Below are positions 10,825 through 22,605 of a DNA stretch of 64,000 nt, piece by piece. The stretch's first letter is position 1. Each line of letters opens with the position of its first letter. The notes under the pieces are model-generated. The model was given only the letters and a program-made list of their open reading frames with translations. It was not told the origin of the DNA and made no database searches. The translations under genes were made by a program, and so were the position numbers. This DNA comes from Mycosarcoma maydis (lineage: Eukaryota > Basidiomycota > Ustilaginomycetes > Ustilaginales), in assembly GCF_000328475.2 (NCBI RefSeq), contig NC_026495.1, forward strand, positions 496,001 to 560,000, in the 5' to 3' direction.

Positions 10825-11455
10825 CGCGGATCCTCGGTCCCGTTCCGGCTGGGAAAAGCAAGCAGCTGGTTAGAGCAAAACCTAAGTGCCCAGCACTGCG
10901 ACCGATGTGATGGAAGGCAAAAAGAGGTGACGTGGATGAGAGGGACGGGTCAATTTTTGCATCGTGTTCTTGTAAAGGGTCTAGAGTACCCTTATTTTTC
11001 TTCCTCGTCTGCAACAGTCACGAGTCACGAGTCTGTGAGAGATTCGTGATTTCGTGGAGGAACAAACACGAAAGGGTCCTGCAAGGTCAATTCACGATTC
11101 ACGATTCGTAATTTCATCAAGCAAACCACGAACCATGAACTAAGTCGTGAGTTAGGCAAAAAGCAGCTGTACCCGCACAAATTGAAGTGATGTTAGGCCT
11201 CTGTAAGACACAAATAGCCAATATTCGGATCCGAAATCATCTGGCCCTGATTGGCCCGTGATCGGAATCTGGAAGTGAGAAGCTTCACGCTCTGTGTCTC
11301 ATCGATTTTGATGGTGGTATGCTTCTTAACCATTCGCATATTTTTCCCCTCATCTCGCTCTACCTGACTTTGACAGTTAGGATCAGGCTCGACAATTGCT
11401 CTTCCAACTTGGACCCAATCTGCGACACTAGAGGTGGCAGTCACATTCGCCCGAA
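10825..11455. promoter_or_regulatory. Divergent promoter region with heptamer motifs, PPR and NDUFA8 genes
   Basis: Spacer between two divergent nuclear genes for mitochondrial proteins. It contains two groups of the 7-base motif, at 11017-11058 and 11089-11113 (listed separately). No other element is identified. Confidence 0.45.
11017..11058. repeat. Heptamer-phased repeat, GTCACGA type
   Basis: Consecutive 7-base units GTCACGA, GTCACGA, GTCTGTG, AGAGATT, CGTGATT, TCGTGGA. The first 23 bases (11017-11039) recur at 46568-46590 with one mismatch, so this is a dispersed element as well as a local tandem. A second group, with TTCACGA twice, lies at 11089-11113. Confidence 0.7.
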
Positions 11456-12222
11456 ATGGCCACTCACCGAGATGCCAAGTTTCCAGGGAAACCCTACATC
11501 GACCCGGCTCCAATGCCTTCGAGCCAGCCACACATTGACGAGCTCGGTGTGACCTCTGCACCGCTCAAGTCTGCGAGTTTCTTTATTGGCGAGCATTGCA
11601 AGGATGTCAACGAGGACTTCATGCTTTGCAAGAACGAGAGTCGTGACCCTGCCCACTGCCTTAAGGAGGGACGTCGTGTAACGAGATGCGCGCGCGATTT
11701 GTACGTATAGTTGCAGCCTGAACGAAAGCATGGTGGTGCATTGGCTAAGGCAGGCACAAACATTATGAATGAGCCGCTTGCAGCCAATGCTCTTCTGCCA
11801 TTCGGCCACCAATCCCCAAGCCTTCAAAGACTAACAGCACGTCGTTTCCCTTCGATTTCATTGGTGATTCCAATCGTTCTCTTGGTTTATCGGCTCCTCT
11901 ATCTGTTTCCACCCACCAGGATCAAGAAGCTGAGTGACAGCTGTGGTAAGGAGTGGGAGGCTCACTACCAATGTCTCGAGCAGCACAACCAGGAGTTCTA
12001 CAGATGCAGGAAACCAGAAAAGACACTCAACCAATGTGTGTTTGAGAAGTTGGTAGGTATCGACGCGTCTCCCATACCGGTCCAAAACCTCGTATCATGG
12101 GCTCACTCGTCGCTTCCCTTCCTGTGGATTTTGGTTCATTACAGAAATTGGCCAAGAACATTCCCGGATCGCCAGAAGGCCAGCCGCAGATTCACGAAAA
12201 GAAGAACCCGGTGTTGGGTTGA
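11456..12222 (+). CDS. NADH:ubiquinone oxidoreductase subunit, NDUFA8 / 20.8 kDa type
   Basis: Accessory subunit of respiratory complex I, imported into the intermembrane space by the MIA40 oxidative pathway. Three exons, 11456-11700, 11920-12052 and 12145-12222, give 151 residues. Donors are GTACGT and GTAGGT; acceptors are CCACCAG and TTACAG. The protein carries a twin CHCH arrangement: CKDVNEDFMLC with CLKEGRRVTRC, then CGKEWEAHYQC with a matching cysteine pair in CRKPEKTLNQC, all CX9C or close. The N-terminal Pro-rich lead and the SPEGQPQIHEKKNP tail are also family-like. Length is close to fungal homologs (human 172). A fungus with this gene has a complex I, consistent with a basidiomycete. 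The middle junction splits a Leu codon (TT/G). Confidence 0.93.
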
Positions 12223-12526
12223 TCGACCTCCCACGACGTCCGAGTCAGTTGTAGACTAGACTTGGACTTTGCACTTGTCGTCGCATCACAAATACAGTAC
12301 GATACTTTTTCTGCGTCACATTCCGCCTGACTGCGCGAGTTTGTCATTTTGGATCTGCAACGGAGGAGCGCACATTGCACCAACGGACTCCAACGAACAT
12401 ATTCGCAGACTTGTGGAGCTTCATGCATTCATTCGGGAACGTGACACCTTCGGTACGCGTCGGAAGGCGTCTTGGTTTGCATTTGATGGAGATGATGGAG
12501 CACAGTTTACCCTCACGAGAAACAAT
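12223..12526. other. Convergent spacer, NDUFA8-type to LEU2-like
   Basis: About 300 bases of 3' flank for both genes. Nothing else is seen. Confidence 0.5.
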
Positions 12527-13918
12527 TCACGACAAGAATTCTTGAATCGATTGTCTCAACGCGCTCCCCGCTTGCTGCGTAGACAGCGTCCCGCCAACGT
12601 CTCGCGTACATTGACCTGACTCGAGGCAATCTTTGATGGCGCTGTCGATGGCATCAGCCGCCTTTGGCAATCCGAGCGACCATCGGCACATAAGGCCAAA
12701 GGACATGAACATGCCGATCGGGTTGGCGATACCCTTGCCAGCAATGTCCGGTGCAGATCCGGAGACTGGTTGATAGACGCCCATGGGCATTCGGAAGTCT
12801 TGTGAGGGAATGGGGGGACCGTCGATTTCAGCGGATCCGAGCACACCAAGAGATCCAGGGATGACCGATGTGAGATCGCTCAGAATGTCGCCAAAGAGCT
12901 GTGCGAGAGCCGTTAAGTGGCGCCCGCAAAGTGCCGTTTCCACGTCAGTTGCTGTTGGTTGAACTCTGGACAAAATTGCGTAGCACTCACATTTTCGGTC
13001 AGGACGACGCCGTTGAGCTTTCGCGGGTCTTTCGCCAGCAACATCGCAGCCGAGTCGACGAGTTGGTGGCTCAATTTATCCATTAGCTGAGGAAATTCGT
13101 CGCGGATGGTCTCGGTGACCACTTGGCGCCAGAGTCGCGATGTTGCCATGACGTTGGCCTTGTCGACCGAGATGATAGGTAGTGGGCCATGACTGCTGGC
13201 AAGCGATAGAGCCGCTGCCACGCGTGTCAGACGAACAACCTCTTCGCGTGTATATTCGCAAAGATCTGAAGCTGTGTCTCGGAAGGGCAAGATCAAGGGT
13301 TGAGCATCGAAACTGACTTTTCGTCAGCACGCCATATCCGTGAAGAACGTGCGGTCCAACAATCAAGTCTTCCTTACGATTTCAAATTGAATAAGATGAG
13401 ATTGTTCACGCAGCTGGCTTACCTTTGTGGGCAAGGGGGTCTGGCTCTTGCTTTCTGCCAAAATAGATACCCCCTGCATTCTCTCGCAACGTGATGATGT
13501 TGACGCCACGAACGACATGCTCTTTGAGCGAGCTCAGTTCGAGTTGGCGCTCCGAGATGATCTTGGCAGGCCTGACGTTGGCGTATAGATTCAGATGTTT
13601 ACGCATGCGCAAGATGCCCGTTTCTGGTCTCCTACTTGAGTCACCAACATCCCATTTCGGGCCTCCGACGCTGCCCAACAGGACTGCATGGCACTCGGAT
13701 GCTTCTTGTAGGGTACTCTCCTGGATCGGGCAATCATGTTGGTCAAGGCAACTGCCTCCTATCAAACGCTCGAAGGTCTCGACCTTGATACCGAAATGTG
13801 ACTGGATCACATCAAAGAGCGGCAATACCTCGGCCATGACTTCTGGTCCGATGTGATCGCCTTGCAACACCATGACCTTGAACGCCTTAGGCGCATCTTT
13901 GCCGCTGCTTCTTGACAT
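12527..13918 (-). CDS. 3-isopropylmalate dehydrogenase-like enzyme (divergent LEU2 homolog)
   Basis: NAD-dependent beta-hydroxyacid oxidative decarboxylase of the isopropylmalate dehydrogenase family (leucine synthesis). Exons 13918-13423, 13277-12991 and 12898-12527 give 384 residues; donors are GTAAGC and GTGAGT. Family motifs: GDHIGPEV near the start, [34 protein letters not shown] (substrate Arg residues), [14 protein letters not shown] (catalytic Lys), HQLVDSAAM and, across the second junction, [11 protein letters not shown] (metal-binding Asp). Two signatures are altered: the usual REL(T/V)GGIYFG reads [10 protein letters not shown], and the NAD-loop HGSAPD reads SGSAPD, both unlike yeast Leu2. 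It may be the only LEU2 or, more likely, a paralog with changed specificity. It is divergent from an aldehyde dehydrogenase gene, 1.1 kb away. Confidence 0.88.
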
Positions 13919-15000
13919 CCCGGGTCACACAGCTTATGCGCTTTTGTGCTTTTGAACTATGTCGTTGAGCGATGAGTGATTCCAACTTGTGCTTGCGAGG
14001 GACGTAGCTGAGCGCCCTCGAGCGGATATGGCGTTGATTACTTTACGATGACGACGACGCCGAAGGGTGAGGACGAGAAGCCCGGTCGTTAAGTGTTTGT
14101 TGAGAAGGAGGCGGTTTAAAGTTCTCGCTTTTGGACTGTGGTCGTTTGCAGCGATCATCGATCGGGTTTAGTTTAGTCACAGTGCTGATTTTCTCTTTCC
14201 CCAACACAAGCCCATGCACACTGGCTGATTGCGGTACTGACTAATTCCGAAAATTCACCGCGACAGCCAAAGTGCGTCTTTTTTTTGCCTCTCACCCCAC
14301 ACACCCTGCATCGAACCACGCGGCCCTTGAGGTCCTGCAGCTATGCGTGCATGATGGTCCAACCGCAATCACATGGCCGATACACCGCTTTGCACAAGAG
14401 ACAATCACGAATTGGTCATCTGACAATAGTCATGTCAAACTTCTTGTCGTTTTGGCTCGCATATTTCCACATAAGGCCGTCCGTTGACAGAGCAGCGGGA
14501 AGCTTGTGATCCAGCCATTTCGGAACAAACAGATTCGTGATTCATGATTGATAATTAACGTGGAACGTTGGGATAGACAATTCGATACGGACTTAGGAGC
14601 CGTTGAAGACGCCGGTCTTTCCGATAATTCGCGATTGCGTCTGCTCCATTCACGACTCGTGACTGCATGCATGATAGGCCGTGCCCTCTCTCGAAATCTG
14701 TTTGATCGTCGGGTGCCTCTTGTCCACTTTATCCAATCTTTATGAGCAGCTTCGTTCCGTCTAGGCCGATGAATCTTGCTGCACCCAAGCATTGCTTCTC
14801 TTCGAACCGATTCTATACTTAAATTGGCCACGAAGAGACAACGCTAGCACAGAACGTTGTTGCTTTGTCCTGGTATCGATAGCACAACGACCACAGCGTC
14901 GCGTTTTGGATCCTTGCTCACAACTATAACACGGCAGCCGCTCACGTCCAATCCCTGAGGCTTTCTATTTGGTGGCCTCTTTGCCCAAGCAACGACGACG
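13919..15000. promoter_or_regulatory. Divergent promoter region, LEU2-like and SSADH-like genes
   Basis: A 1.1-kb spacer between two divergent enzyme genes. Heptamer-type motifs occur at 14533-14556 (ATTCGTG, ATTCATG, ATTGATA) and a related ATTCACGACTCGTGACT stretch at about 14648-14664. No gene is supported. Confidence 0.45.
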
Positions 15001-16586
15001 ATGATGAATACCAAGCTCAAAGATCTTTCGCTGCTGGAAGCCTCTGACTTTCTCAAGGCTCCGGACAGTCTTGATACATCTGACAACGAATCGTTTGATG
15101 TGATGGGTGAGTCACGCAACCACCGTATTGGTCAACTCTCAAGGTTCTCGATCTGCGCTGTATCGCTGGAAGCTAACAAGATCAGCCCGTGCGATCCACT
15201 CAACCTACAGACCCAGGCTCGGGAAGGCCGATATGCCGCTTGACGGCCTCTAACCTCAAAGACGTGGACTATGCCATTCAGGCCGCAAGCCAAGCTTTCC
15301 CGTCGTATTCGGCAATCCCGGCCAGAGAACGCGCGATGCTGCTGCTGAATTTCGATAAGCTCATCCGTGACAATCTCGACGATCTTGCTTGGATTCTGGT
15401 CTACGAGACGGGCAAACCGTTGGAAGAGGCACGAGCAGAGGTGCAGTATGCGCTCACTTTCAGCTGGTGGTACGTTGGAGAGACCGAACGTGTGCAAGGT
15501 CAAGTGGTCAAGAGCGCCACCAATCCTTCTCTACGCTACTTGACGGTGTGGCAACCCGTCGGCCCTGTGGCAATCCTGACGCCCTGGAACTTTCCTGTGG
15601 CGCTCTTCGTCCGCAAAGCAGTCAGTGCCCTCGCAGCCGGATGCACAATTGTCGCCAAACCATCACCTGAAACGCCTCTCTCGACACTTGCGGTTGCCAA
15701 CTTGCTCCATCGCGCTGGTTTCCCCTCTGGCTCCGTCAACATTGTCCTGGCATCCTATCGGAATACCCCGGCCATCGGCCAGGCCCTTTGCACTGATCTG
15801 CGTATCAAGAAGCTCAGCTTCACAGGTAGTACCCGTGTAGGCCGACTACTGATGCAACAGTGTGCACCAACCCTCAAGAAGCTAACGCTTGAACTAGGTG
15901 GCCTTGGTGCGTACCTCATCTTCGACGACGCTGACATCGAGGCAGCTGCCACAGCACTTGTCGCCAATAAATTGCGACACGCAGGCCAGACCTGCATCTC
16001 GGCGCAGAGGACTTTTGTGCATGAGTCCATCGTCGATAGAGTGCTCAAGTGCATCATAGAACTGCTGGATCGTGTAACGCTCGGACACGGTGCCCAACCA
16101 TCTACGACACTCGGACCACTGCAGACCGAACGAAGTCAGCAAAAGGTTCGCGAGCATATCGAAGACGCCAGAGCTAAAGGCGCCACAGTTTATACGTCAA
16201 AAGCTGCTGTGCCGAGCTCTGGATACTTTGTTGCGCCGACCCTGATCGTAGGATGCACCGCTGAAATGCTTGTCTTCCAAGAGGAGTCGTTTGGTCCACT
16301 CATCAGCCTGACGAGCTTCGCCACAGAGCAGGAGGCTGTAGCACTGGCCAATAAGACTGATATGGGCCTGACTTCTTACGTATTTACCAAGGACTCGGCG
16401 CGGCTTTGGCGAATGTTTGAGCAGCTCAAGGCCGGTAATGTCGGACTGAATGTCGGCGGCAGTACCACGGCGGCCGAGATCCCATTTGGCGGTGTCGACC
16501 AGTCAGGGTTCGGAAAGGAAGCCGGAATCGGCGCCGGCCTTAAGGAGTATATGGTCGAGAAGTCGGCCACCATGTCGATAGCATAA
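15001..16586 (+). CDS. Aldehyde dehydrogenase, divergent succinate-semialdehyde dehydrogenase type
   Basis: NAD(P)-dependent oxidation of an aldehyde to an acid. Two exons, 15001-15106 and 15211-16586, give 493 residues; the junction (GTGAGT ... CTACAG) yields ESFDVMDPGSGRPI, the normal SSADH start. Key residues: Asn161 in PWNFP, the FTGSTRVG nucleotide loop, Glu263 in LELGG, Cys297 in AGQTCIS, and the C-terminal EESFGPL and PFGGVDQSGFG. All catalytic residues are present. The motif after LELGG reads LGAYLIFDD instead of the usual NAPFIVFDD, and TCISAQRTFV replaces TCICANR, so it is a diverged member. There is no targeting peptide, so it is probably cytosolic. A canonical mitochondrial SSADH gene is also in this window (40184-41833); this one may use a different semialdehyde. 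Confidence 0.9.
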
Positions 16587-17802
16587 GGCAAGCCCCGCCA
16601 ACTTTGTCCCCGGCAGACTGCCACGAAAGCCTCAAAAGAACAAACTTACCGCGCCAATCCAGCGAAAGAGCCATCAATCCACTACTTTCCTTTCGACACA
16701 TATTACTGGAGCGTTGTTGTAACATTTAGTGCCTAGCTCAAAACATACTGTATTGCTTTCTGAGGCAACGTCGGTCTACGTACCTACATTGGCCCATAGA
16801 GTTATGCTTGGAAATGTACTTAGCTCTGGAAATGCAACTGGTTCAAGGTAACGAACATCGGTATTTCATTCCCTCACAACGATACGTCGATGTAGCAGAT
16901 ACTGACAAGGCTAGAGGGTTGCAGTGATGATGCCGCCGCTGCGATTTGCAGTGCCCGGTCTCATCTATGAAGCCTGCCAGCCGTTGCATAGCAGTTGCGT
17001 ACTGTTAGGCGGAATGAGGGCAGACGTACGTGCAGCCACGGATTGTCAGGCTGCCGGCCCTGTATCTTGGCGGTATGCGACGTAGCAACAGAACGAGACG
17101 GTCAATGTTGTTATTCGAATAGCGAGATGAAGGCGGCCTCGATGAAGGTTGTTTCTGAATGCCTCCGTTGCCACCCTTGCATTCGCCTACGCTTCGCACC
17201 AGCCACCGCCAAGCTCAAACCTTGGTCCTTTCTCACGCATCGATGCGAACATCGACACTCACTTCAAATTCCAACATCGACTGTCAACCGACACTTTAAA
17301 AACAATTCATCTGGGGTCTGCTCGCCCTGCATCAGGCTTGCTAGCGTATCTAGCCACGAGCACGTCCCCACCGACTGATATGCGTGTTATAGACAAAAAG
17401 AAGGTGATCGAGTATCCAGCTTCATCGTTTGATACCACATACTATTTCTCGGAGCATCGATGCTCGCGATGGAGCTTGCATTGTGCAGAGCGAATGTCAT
17501 ATGTTGGTGACGAGCTAGCCAGCTGGCGATCCATGAAGTGTGATGCGATCACTTTCACGATTCACGATTTTTGAGTAGAGCGCGCAGCAGGACAATTCGT
17601 GATTTCTCGGAGCAATCAACACCTTCGGAGATAGGCTCTGGGCGCGCTTCGTTAAAGCTCGTTCTTCTCTTGCCCATTCTTGTGCCACCGTCTTAGGTCC
17701 CAAATCCTTACCGACTTCGCCGGCTGTTCCAGTCCGCCGTCCCTGTTACATCATCTCGGCTTATACCGATTACCGTTTTGCGGTGTCACACGACTAGGCA
17801 CG
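16587..17802. promoter_or_regulatory. Upstream region of the Zn2Cys6 regulator
   Basis: A 1.2-kb spacer downstream of the ALDH gene and upstream of the regulator. Heptamer motifs sit at 17554-17570 (TTCACGA twice, then TTTTT) and 17594-17604, about 200-250 bases before the regulator's ATG. No gene is supported. Confidence 0.45.
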
Positions 17803-20800
17803 ATGCCATCCAGCAGTCAAAATGTCGTGTCCCACCCCTTCCTCCCGCAACCCTCAGGGTCGAGTCGTCTGAGTCCAGTCGCATCCACGAGCAGTGCCAA
17901 CTTCGACTCGAACAACGCCATCACCGATACGTATGACCGCAGCTTCGATAATAATGAGAGCGGAAAACGCAATCGATACCAGTACAGCTGCCTGCAATGT
18001 CAACGGCGAAAACAGCGATGTAGCCGCACTTTTCCCTGCGAAAAGTGCGTGCAGCGTGGCATAGCTCATCTATGCTCGCCCCCTCCCAATCTTCATCGCC
18101 CTTCAAGACGTATTCGCCTGCGTCAAAAGCTTGCACTGGCAGCCGCTGACGCGACAGCATCGGATCAAAGGCAAGAGGTCAAAGAGGATATAGACACCAT
18201 GGACAGCTACGAGCTTGACGACGAGCACGACGCCAGCCCGTCGAAGCCATCTCAGGACGTAATCGGCACTGAAAATGGCAATGGTTTCCTCCAAGGTAAC
18301 CCGCCCTTTGGTCAGCCAGAACCGACGGATGCCGCTTCCTCTCTGTATTCTTTGCACCGTAGAATGCATGAGCATTCATATTGTACAGGCCCCCCAGGGC
18401 AAGATCCAAGGAATCAGCGTTATCATTCTCATCAACAGCTTCAGCAACAACATCAGGGGCCACAATCTACATCAGCGCAACAATACCAAAGCTCCGAGTT
18501 GCACATACTCCAACGCTCTCACTCGCTCCACCAGATGCACGACCAAATCGAGGCGGGTCCTCCTGCCAGCTCATCAGCTTTAACTCGTAAGAGACCAACA
18601 GCGCACAACTCGTCTCCAACTCGCATGCTGCCACCCGCTCATAGCCCTTCAGATATGAGCTCATCCTCCATGCAAGAGCCAGATAGCTTCCGTCCATCCG
18701 ATATGGTAAGGATCTCGACTCGCACCCATGTGCACCTTAACAACCCAGAAGTGGCCCAGTCTGGCGCTCTCGCTCAACTTGCTGCTGTGGCCCAATGGCC
18801 ATCATTGCAGCAACTTCATCCGGACCCTGACCCTTCGGACGACCGCCGAGATGTGTCCGTGTCGAGTGCGAATCCAGGCATACCATCCGTGTCGAGTTCG
18901 CAAATGTCGATTGCGGGCGGCCTGCTTGGTGCAGCTTCTTCTTCGCGCAGTTATCAGAGTGTACCTGCGATCGGTTCAGACCAACGCAGCATCGTGGATG
19001 CAGACGATGCATTCATTGGCAAGCCCGCACTCAACGGTCTCGGTTGGAATCCATTTCGCCGTCACGAGGGCGTTGGCACCGACCTTTTGTCCTGGACCGC
19101 TCATCTCGGCAGAGGATTCGGTCTCGTTATTCCCAAATACGAGCTTCGGTCTGTGCAACACTCCCTTCCGAGCAAATCAGAAGCACATCGCCTCCTGCAA
19201 ATATACCTGGACGACTTTAATTGGTCACGATTTCCGTCCAGCCCGAAAGAGTTGACCAAGGTGATAGACGTCTGCATCGATCGGTGTTCCGTCTCGGATG
19301 ATGTGCAAATGCTGCCCGTCATGGCTTTCTGCTTGTCCATATTCAGCTTGGCTACACTCGATTTAGCGGTTCGTCCTTACCCAACAAGGTCCTCTCGAAC
19401 CTACTTTTTTGCCGCACGCAAAGCACTGTCCCTGTCCGAGAGTCTTGGACTACACACGCTCGACTCGCTATCGGCATCTTTGAATCTTTGTCGATATTTG
19501 GATCTTTGCCGTGTTCCTAGATCGACCTGGCTGCAAGTGGCATCATGCATGCGAGGCGCTATCGACTTGGGCCTGCATCTTGACGGCGCATACCTGGGGC
19601 AAAATAACTCGGCGACGTTGCAGAGGCGCATTCTCTGGTCGCATATCATTCATCAAGATCGCGAATGGAGTGTTCTTTTCGGACGACCAATGACCGAGAT
19701 TCCCTTTTCGACAACCCCTTCGCCGACACTACAAGATTATTTGCTGTCCGGGCTTGAGCTTCCATGTGCTCAGTATCTCGTGGTGCGTGACTCTTTTCGA
19801 ATCTATATCGAGCGTATCTCGCGTCTCTTTCAGGAGATTGCTGCTAGCTCCACCTCTTCGCCAAGTAGCCGGATCTACGAACGAGCGCTCGAAATCGACC
19901 GCGATATCGTTGATTTCGTCGCAAACCTGCCACCGTGCTTATCGGTGGGGTTGCCTCTGTTCGGTGGCGCCATGAGACATCAAGACTTTTCGACCACTTT
20001 CTACCATCACCTTTGCACCAATCAGATCCTGTTTTTCCGCTCTTTGCTGCATCGACCCTTCTGGATGGAGTCTTCGGACCTAGTATCCTCCGACAGATTC
20101 AAGCACTCGCGCCAGATCTGCGTCGATCTCGCCCTCAGCGACTTGCGTGGGCGTCGCTTGCTTTCGCGCCGAATTCCTGTGACCATGCTTTGTCATCTGT
20201 ACGGCAGTGCCTACTCGATGCTGAGTATGAACACCGTCATTGCCAGCGACATGCTGTTTGCGCTGGAGCTCGAGGAGATTCTTCTGGTCGAACAAGTGCA
20301 AGAAAAGCTCGGCTTTATCCAGGAATATGTGGCGACGGTACGTGCCAACATTCAGGAATCGCGTGGCGACCACCTCGCCGTTAAAGAACTCTACTTGATG
20401 CGATCGCTGCTGAAACGCATCCAAGACAAAGTCGCAACGCTGAATCCGCAGAGTGTCGGATTCCAGGTTCTCGGCGTGCGTTACCCAGGGGGTTGTGCAG
20501 ACCGACTCGCAATGACGCTGACAGAGCTGCAGAGTGCAGCCCACCTGCTGCTCTCAATGGCGCGTGCGGGCGTGCGCATCGACGATGCAACTCGAGTCCC
20601 TCCAACAGGCGAGGATAAGATTTCCATGAGCAGCGGATCGGATCCCAGCTCTGCACCATCATCGATTGGCGCAAATGCAGGTGTATCTGCAGGCGATCGA
20701 CCGTATGCTCCATCGCAAGGCGGCTATCTTGCTGCAAGGGATGCACGTCTCGGTCTCGAAGGGGAGGCTCACGTCGCTACGGAGAGAGCCGGAATAGGCG

Positions 20801-20982
20801 ACGCTGCGTCCGTTTCAAGCACGCTCAACGCTGCCAATGCGAATGCAGTCACGCCTTCCGTTGATTCTCTCGATCTCTTCCTGTCTAATGCTGACGAATG
20901 GCTGTCGTCGTTGCTCAATCCTGGCGCGGCTGCATTCTCCGCGCCGACACAGCCGCTCGACTTTGGATTCTCTCTGTTTTGA
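17803..20982 (+). CDS. Zn2Cys6 fungal transcription factor
   Basis: A nuclear binuclear-zinc-cluster regulator of 1059 residues with no intron. The DNA-binding cluster spans about residues 63-91, with C-X2-C-X6-C-X5-C-X2-C-X8-C spacing (CLQCQRRKQRC and the rest up to AHLC), followed by a basic stretch (RPSRRIRLRQK). A Gln/His/Ser-rich linker runs to about residue 400. The fungal-specific regulatory domain follows, with typical segments HRLLQIYLDDFNWSRFP, RTYFFAARKALSLSESLGLH, CMRGAIDLGLHLDGAYLG and RRILWSHIIHQDREWSVLFG. The Ser/Ala-rich C-terminus ends in LDFGFSLF, a plausible activation region. The first in-frame ATG after the stop is used as start. Its placement between an ALDH and a sugar transporter suggests, but does not prove, local control. 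Confidence 0.92.
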   Translation: MPSSSQNVVSHPFLPQPSGSSRLSPVASTSSANFDSNNAITDTYDRSFDNNESGKRNRYQYSCLQCQRRKQRCSRTFPCEKCVQRGIAHLCSPPPNLHRPSRRIRLRQKLALAAADATASDQRQEVKEDIDTMDSYELDDEHDASPSKPSQDVIGTENGNGFLQGNPPFGQPEPTDAASSLYSLHRRMHEHSYCTGPPGQDPRNQRYHSHQQLQQQHQGPQSTSAQQYQSSELHILQRSHSLHQMHDQIEAGPPASSSALTRKRPTAHNSSPTRMLPPAHSPSDMSSSSMQEPDSFRPSDMVRISTRTHVHLNNPEVAQSGALAQLAAVAQWPSLQQLHPDPDPSDDRRDVSVSSANPGIPSVSSSQMSIAGGLLGAASSSRSYQSVPAIGSDQRSIVDADDAFIGKPALNGLGWNPFRRHEGVGTDLLSWTAHLGRGFGLVIPKYELRSVQHSLPSKSEAHRLLQIYLDDFNWSRFPSSPKELTKVIDVCIDRCSVSDDVQMLPVMAFCLSIFSLATLDLAVRPYPTRSSRTYFFAARKALSLSESLGLHTLDSLSASLNLCRYLDLCRVPRSTWLQVASCMRGAIDLGLHLDGAYLGQNNSATLQRRILWSHIIHQDREWSVLFGRPMTEIPFSTTPSPTLQDYLLSGLELPCAQYLVVRDSFRIYIERISRLFQEIAASSTSSPSSRIYERALEIDRDIVDFVANLPPCLSVGLPLFGGAMRHQDFSTTFYHHLCTNQILFFRSLLHRPFWMESSDLVSSDRFKHSRQICVDLALSDLRGRRLLSRRIPVTMLCHLYGSAYSMLSMNTVIASDMLFALELEEILLVEQVQEKLGFIQEYVATVRANIQESRGDHLAVKELYLMRSLLKRIQDKVATLNPQSVGFQVLGVRYPGGCADRLAMTLTELQSAAHLLLSMARAGVRIDDATRVPPTGEDKISMSSGSDPSSAPSSIGANAGVSAGDRPYAPSQGGYLAARDARLGLEGEAHVATERAGIGDAASVSSTLNAANANAVTPSVDSLDLFLSNADEWLSSLLNPGAAAFSAPTQPLDFGFSLF

Positions 20983-22605
20983 TTGATTACCCCTAATGAC
21001 ATCCTTCTCAGCCATGTTCGCAATGGGACAAGTGGCTCTCCATCTCCATTGCGCTCAAATGAAGTCTGTCTTGCGAGAGAACGATCACGGCGGAGACTAG
21101 ATAGCATCTCAATTGCCTCGCTCTTGCTTCGTTCTACTGGGAAACCGTTTATGAAGGCCTCGTTCCTTGCGCCAGAGCTGCAGCTGCCGGCGGGTGGGGC
21201 TGCCACAGCAGTAATTTAACCATCGATGAAGCTGGACCCTTCTCTCTGTTTCCTGTTTCTCCCCATGCCACTGCACCTTTATATCCCTGGTTGGCAGGCC
21301 AGAAAAAGGTCGCATCGCTCCCTGTCGTACTGTCGTGTCGTTCCTGCGCAGACACTACGCGCTCGTTCGCTCCTCGTACGCCTGCATAGTCGAGCAAGCT
21401 GTCGGCTGTGTCTTGCGACCCATTCTGTCATTTCTTCGGTCAACCCTTAACCCTCGGAGCAGTACAGGTCCCTGTGCAGGCGGAAACATCTGCAGCAGTC
21501 CTCAAAGCCAGTTCGTCGCAGTTATCTCCTGCATGCGAGTGCAAATCAGCTAAGTTATGCCCACAATTCCACCCTTCAGATGCGGTCTGCACGGCATTGC
21601 ATGCAAGCTGTTGCTTCCTTTGTCGTCGCATTGGGTAGAACACCAGATTTCACCTACTATATCCAGCCGAGAAGAGCAAGAAGGTAACACTTTGCATTAA
21701 AACTGGCATGTCATTGCGGAAACGCTGCGCACTCAATTCCTCGCTCCAGTCAGAGCTCCCCGGCGGCAATACTCGATCCTCTGTGCTTACTCTGGCCACA
21801 AATGTAGAAGGGAGTGCAACCATGAAAACTGCGTCGAATGCTGATTCATGCTTTTCCGACACGAATCGATCCAATTGACGCTGCCTTGCACAAAAAGAAT
21901 CTCAAAGCTCTTCCAGCTCATACGACGACTGCCAGGAGATGCTTATGTAGACCGGATTTGCTTCTCTTCGCTCGCGCTGTCTTTGATTCGTACGTTTGTC
22001 CCGTTTTGTGCGTTCTTATCGATCTCGTCCTGTTTTCACTGCTTACTGCTTCCAATACAAGAAATGTCAAGAATGAAATAGAGCGAGGAGCGATGGTTGA
22101 AAGCGTGTGTGACTTTGTAACGCTGAGTTTTATGACTGCGCTGTGCTGACAAACGTGATTAGCGCAGTTCGTTGAGCCGTGGTTGAGAGGACGAGTAGGA
22201 CGACGACGATGACGGCGGGGCTAAGGGACTCCCGATCCATTCCTGATTATGACTCGATCGGGACATTCAAGAACGGACCTGCTTGGAGGTTGGTTTACGT
22301 TAGCGTCTCCCGATCTGGCAATTGAGTGCACGGCCGAAGGTCGAACAGCAAATAATTTCAGTTGGTCATTCGTGATTGCGTTGCTTTCAGCGTGGAACTC
22401 TATGCACAGGCGAGAAATGAATGGACCAAGGCACTGGAATCAGTCACGAGTTGCAGTAGTGACGTTTGGATATGTACGAATAGGTTACATCAAAAGTCGT
22501 CAGTCGTGAGTTTCAGCAGGTGGGATGCAATGCGTACGCAGCAGAAAATGAAGAATCGTGAATAGTGACGTGACTTGGAACGGCGCAGGGGTATATCTAG
22601 ACCGC
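20983..22605. other. Convergent 1.6-kb spacer, Zn2Cys6 regulator to MFS sugar transporter
   Basis: Contains the 3' flanks of both genes. Several short open frames exist but none has a domain, start context or length beyond chance. No repeats or RNA genes were recognised. Confidence 0.4.

Noticed and set aside
20983..22149. Several short frames after the Zn2Cys6 gene
   Set aside because: No domain, poor start context, and composition of spacer sequence.
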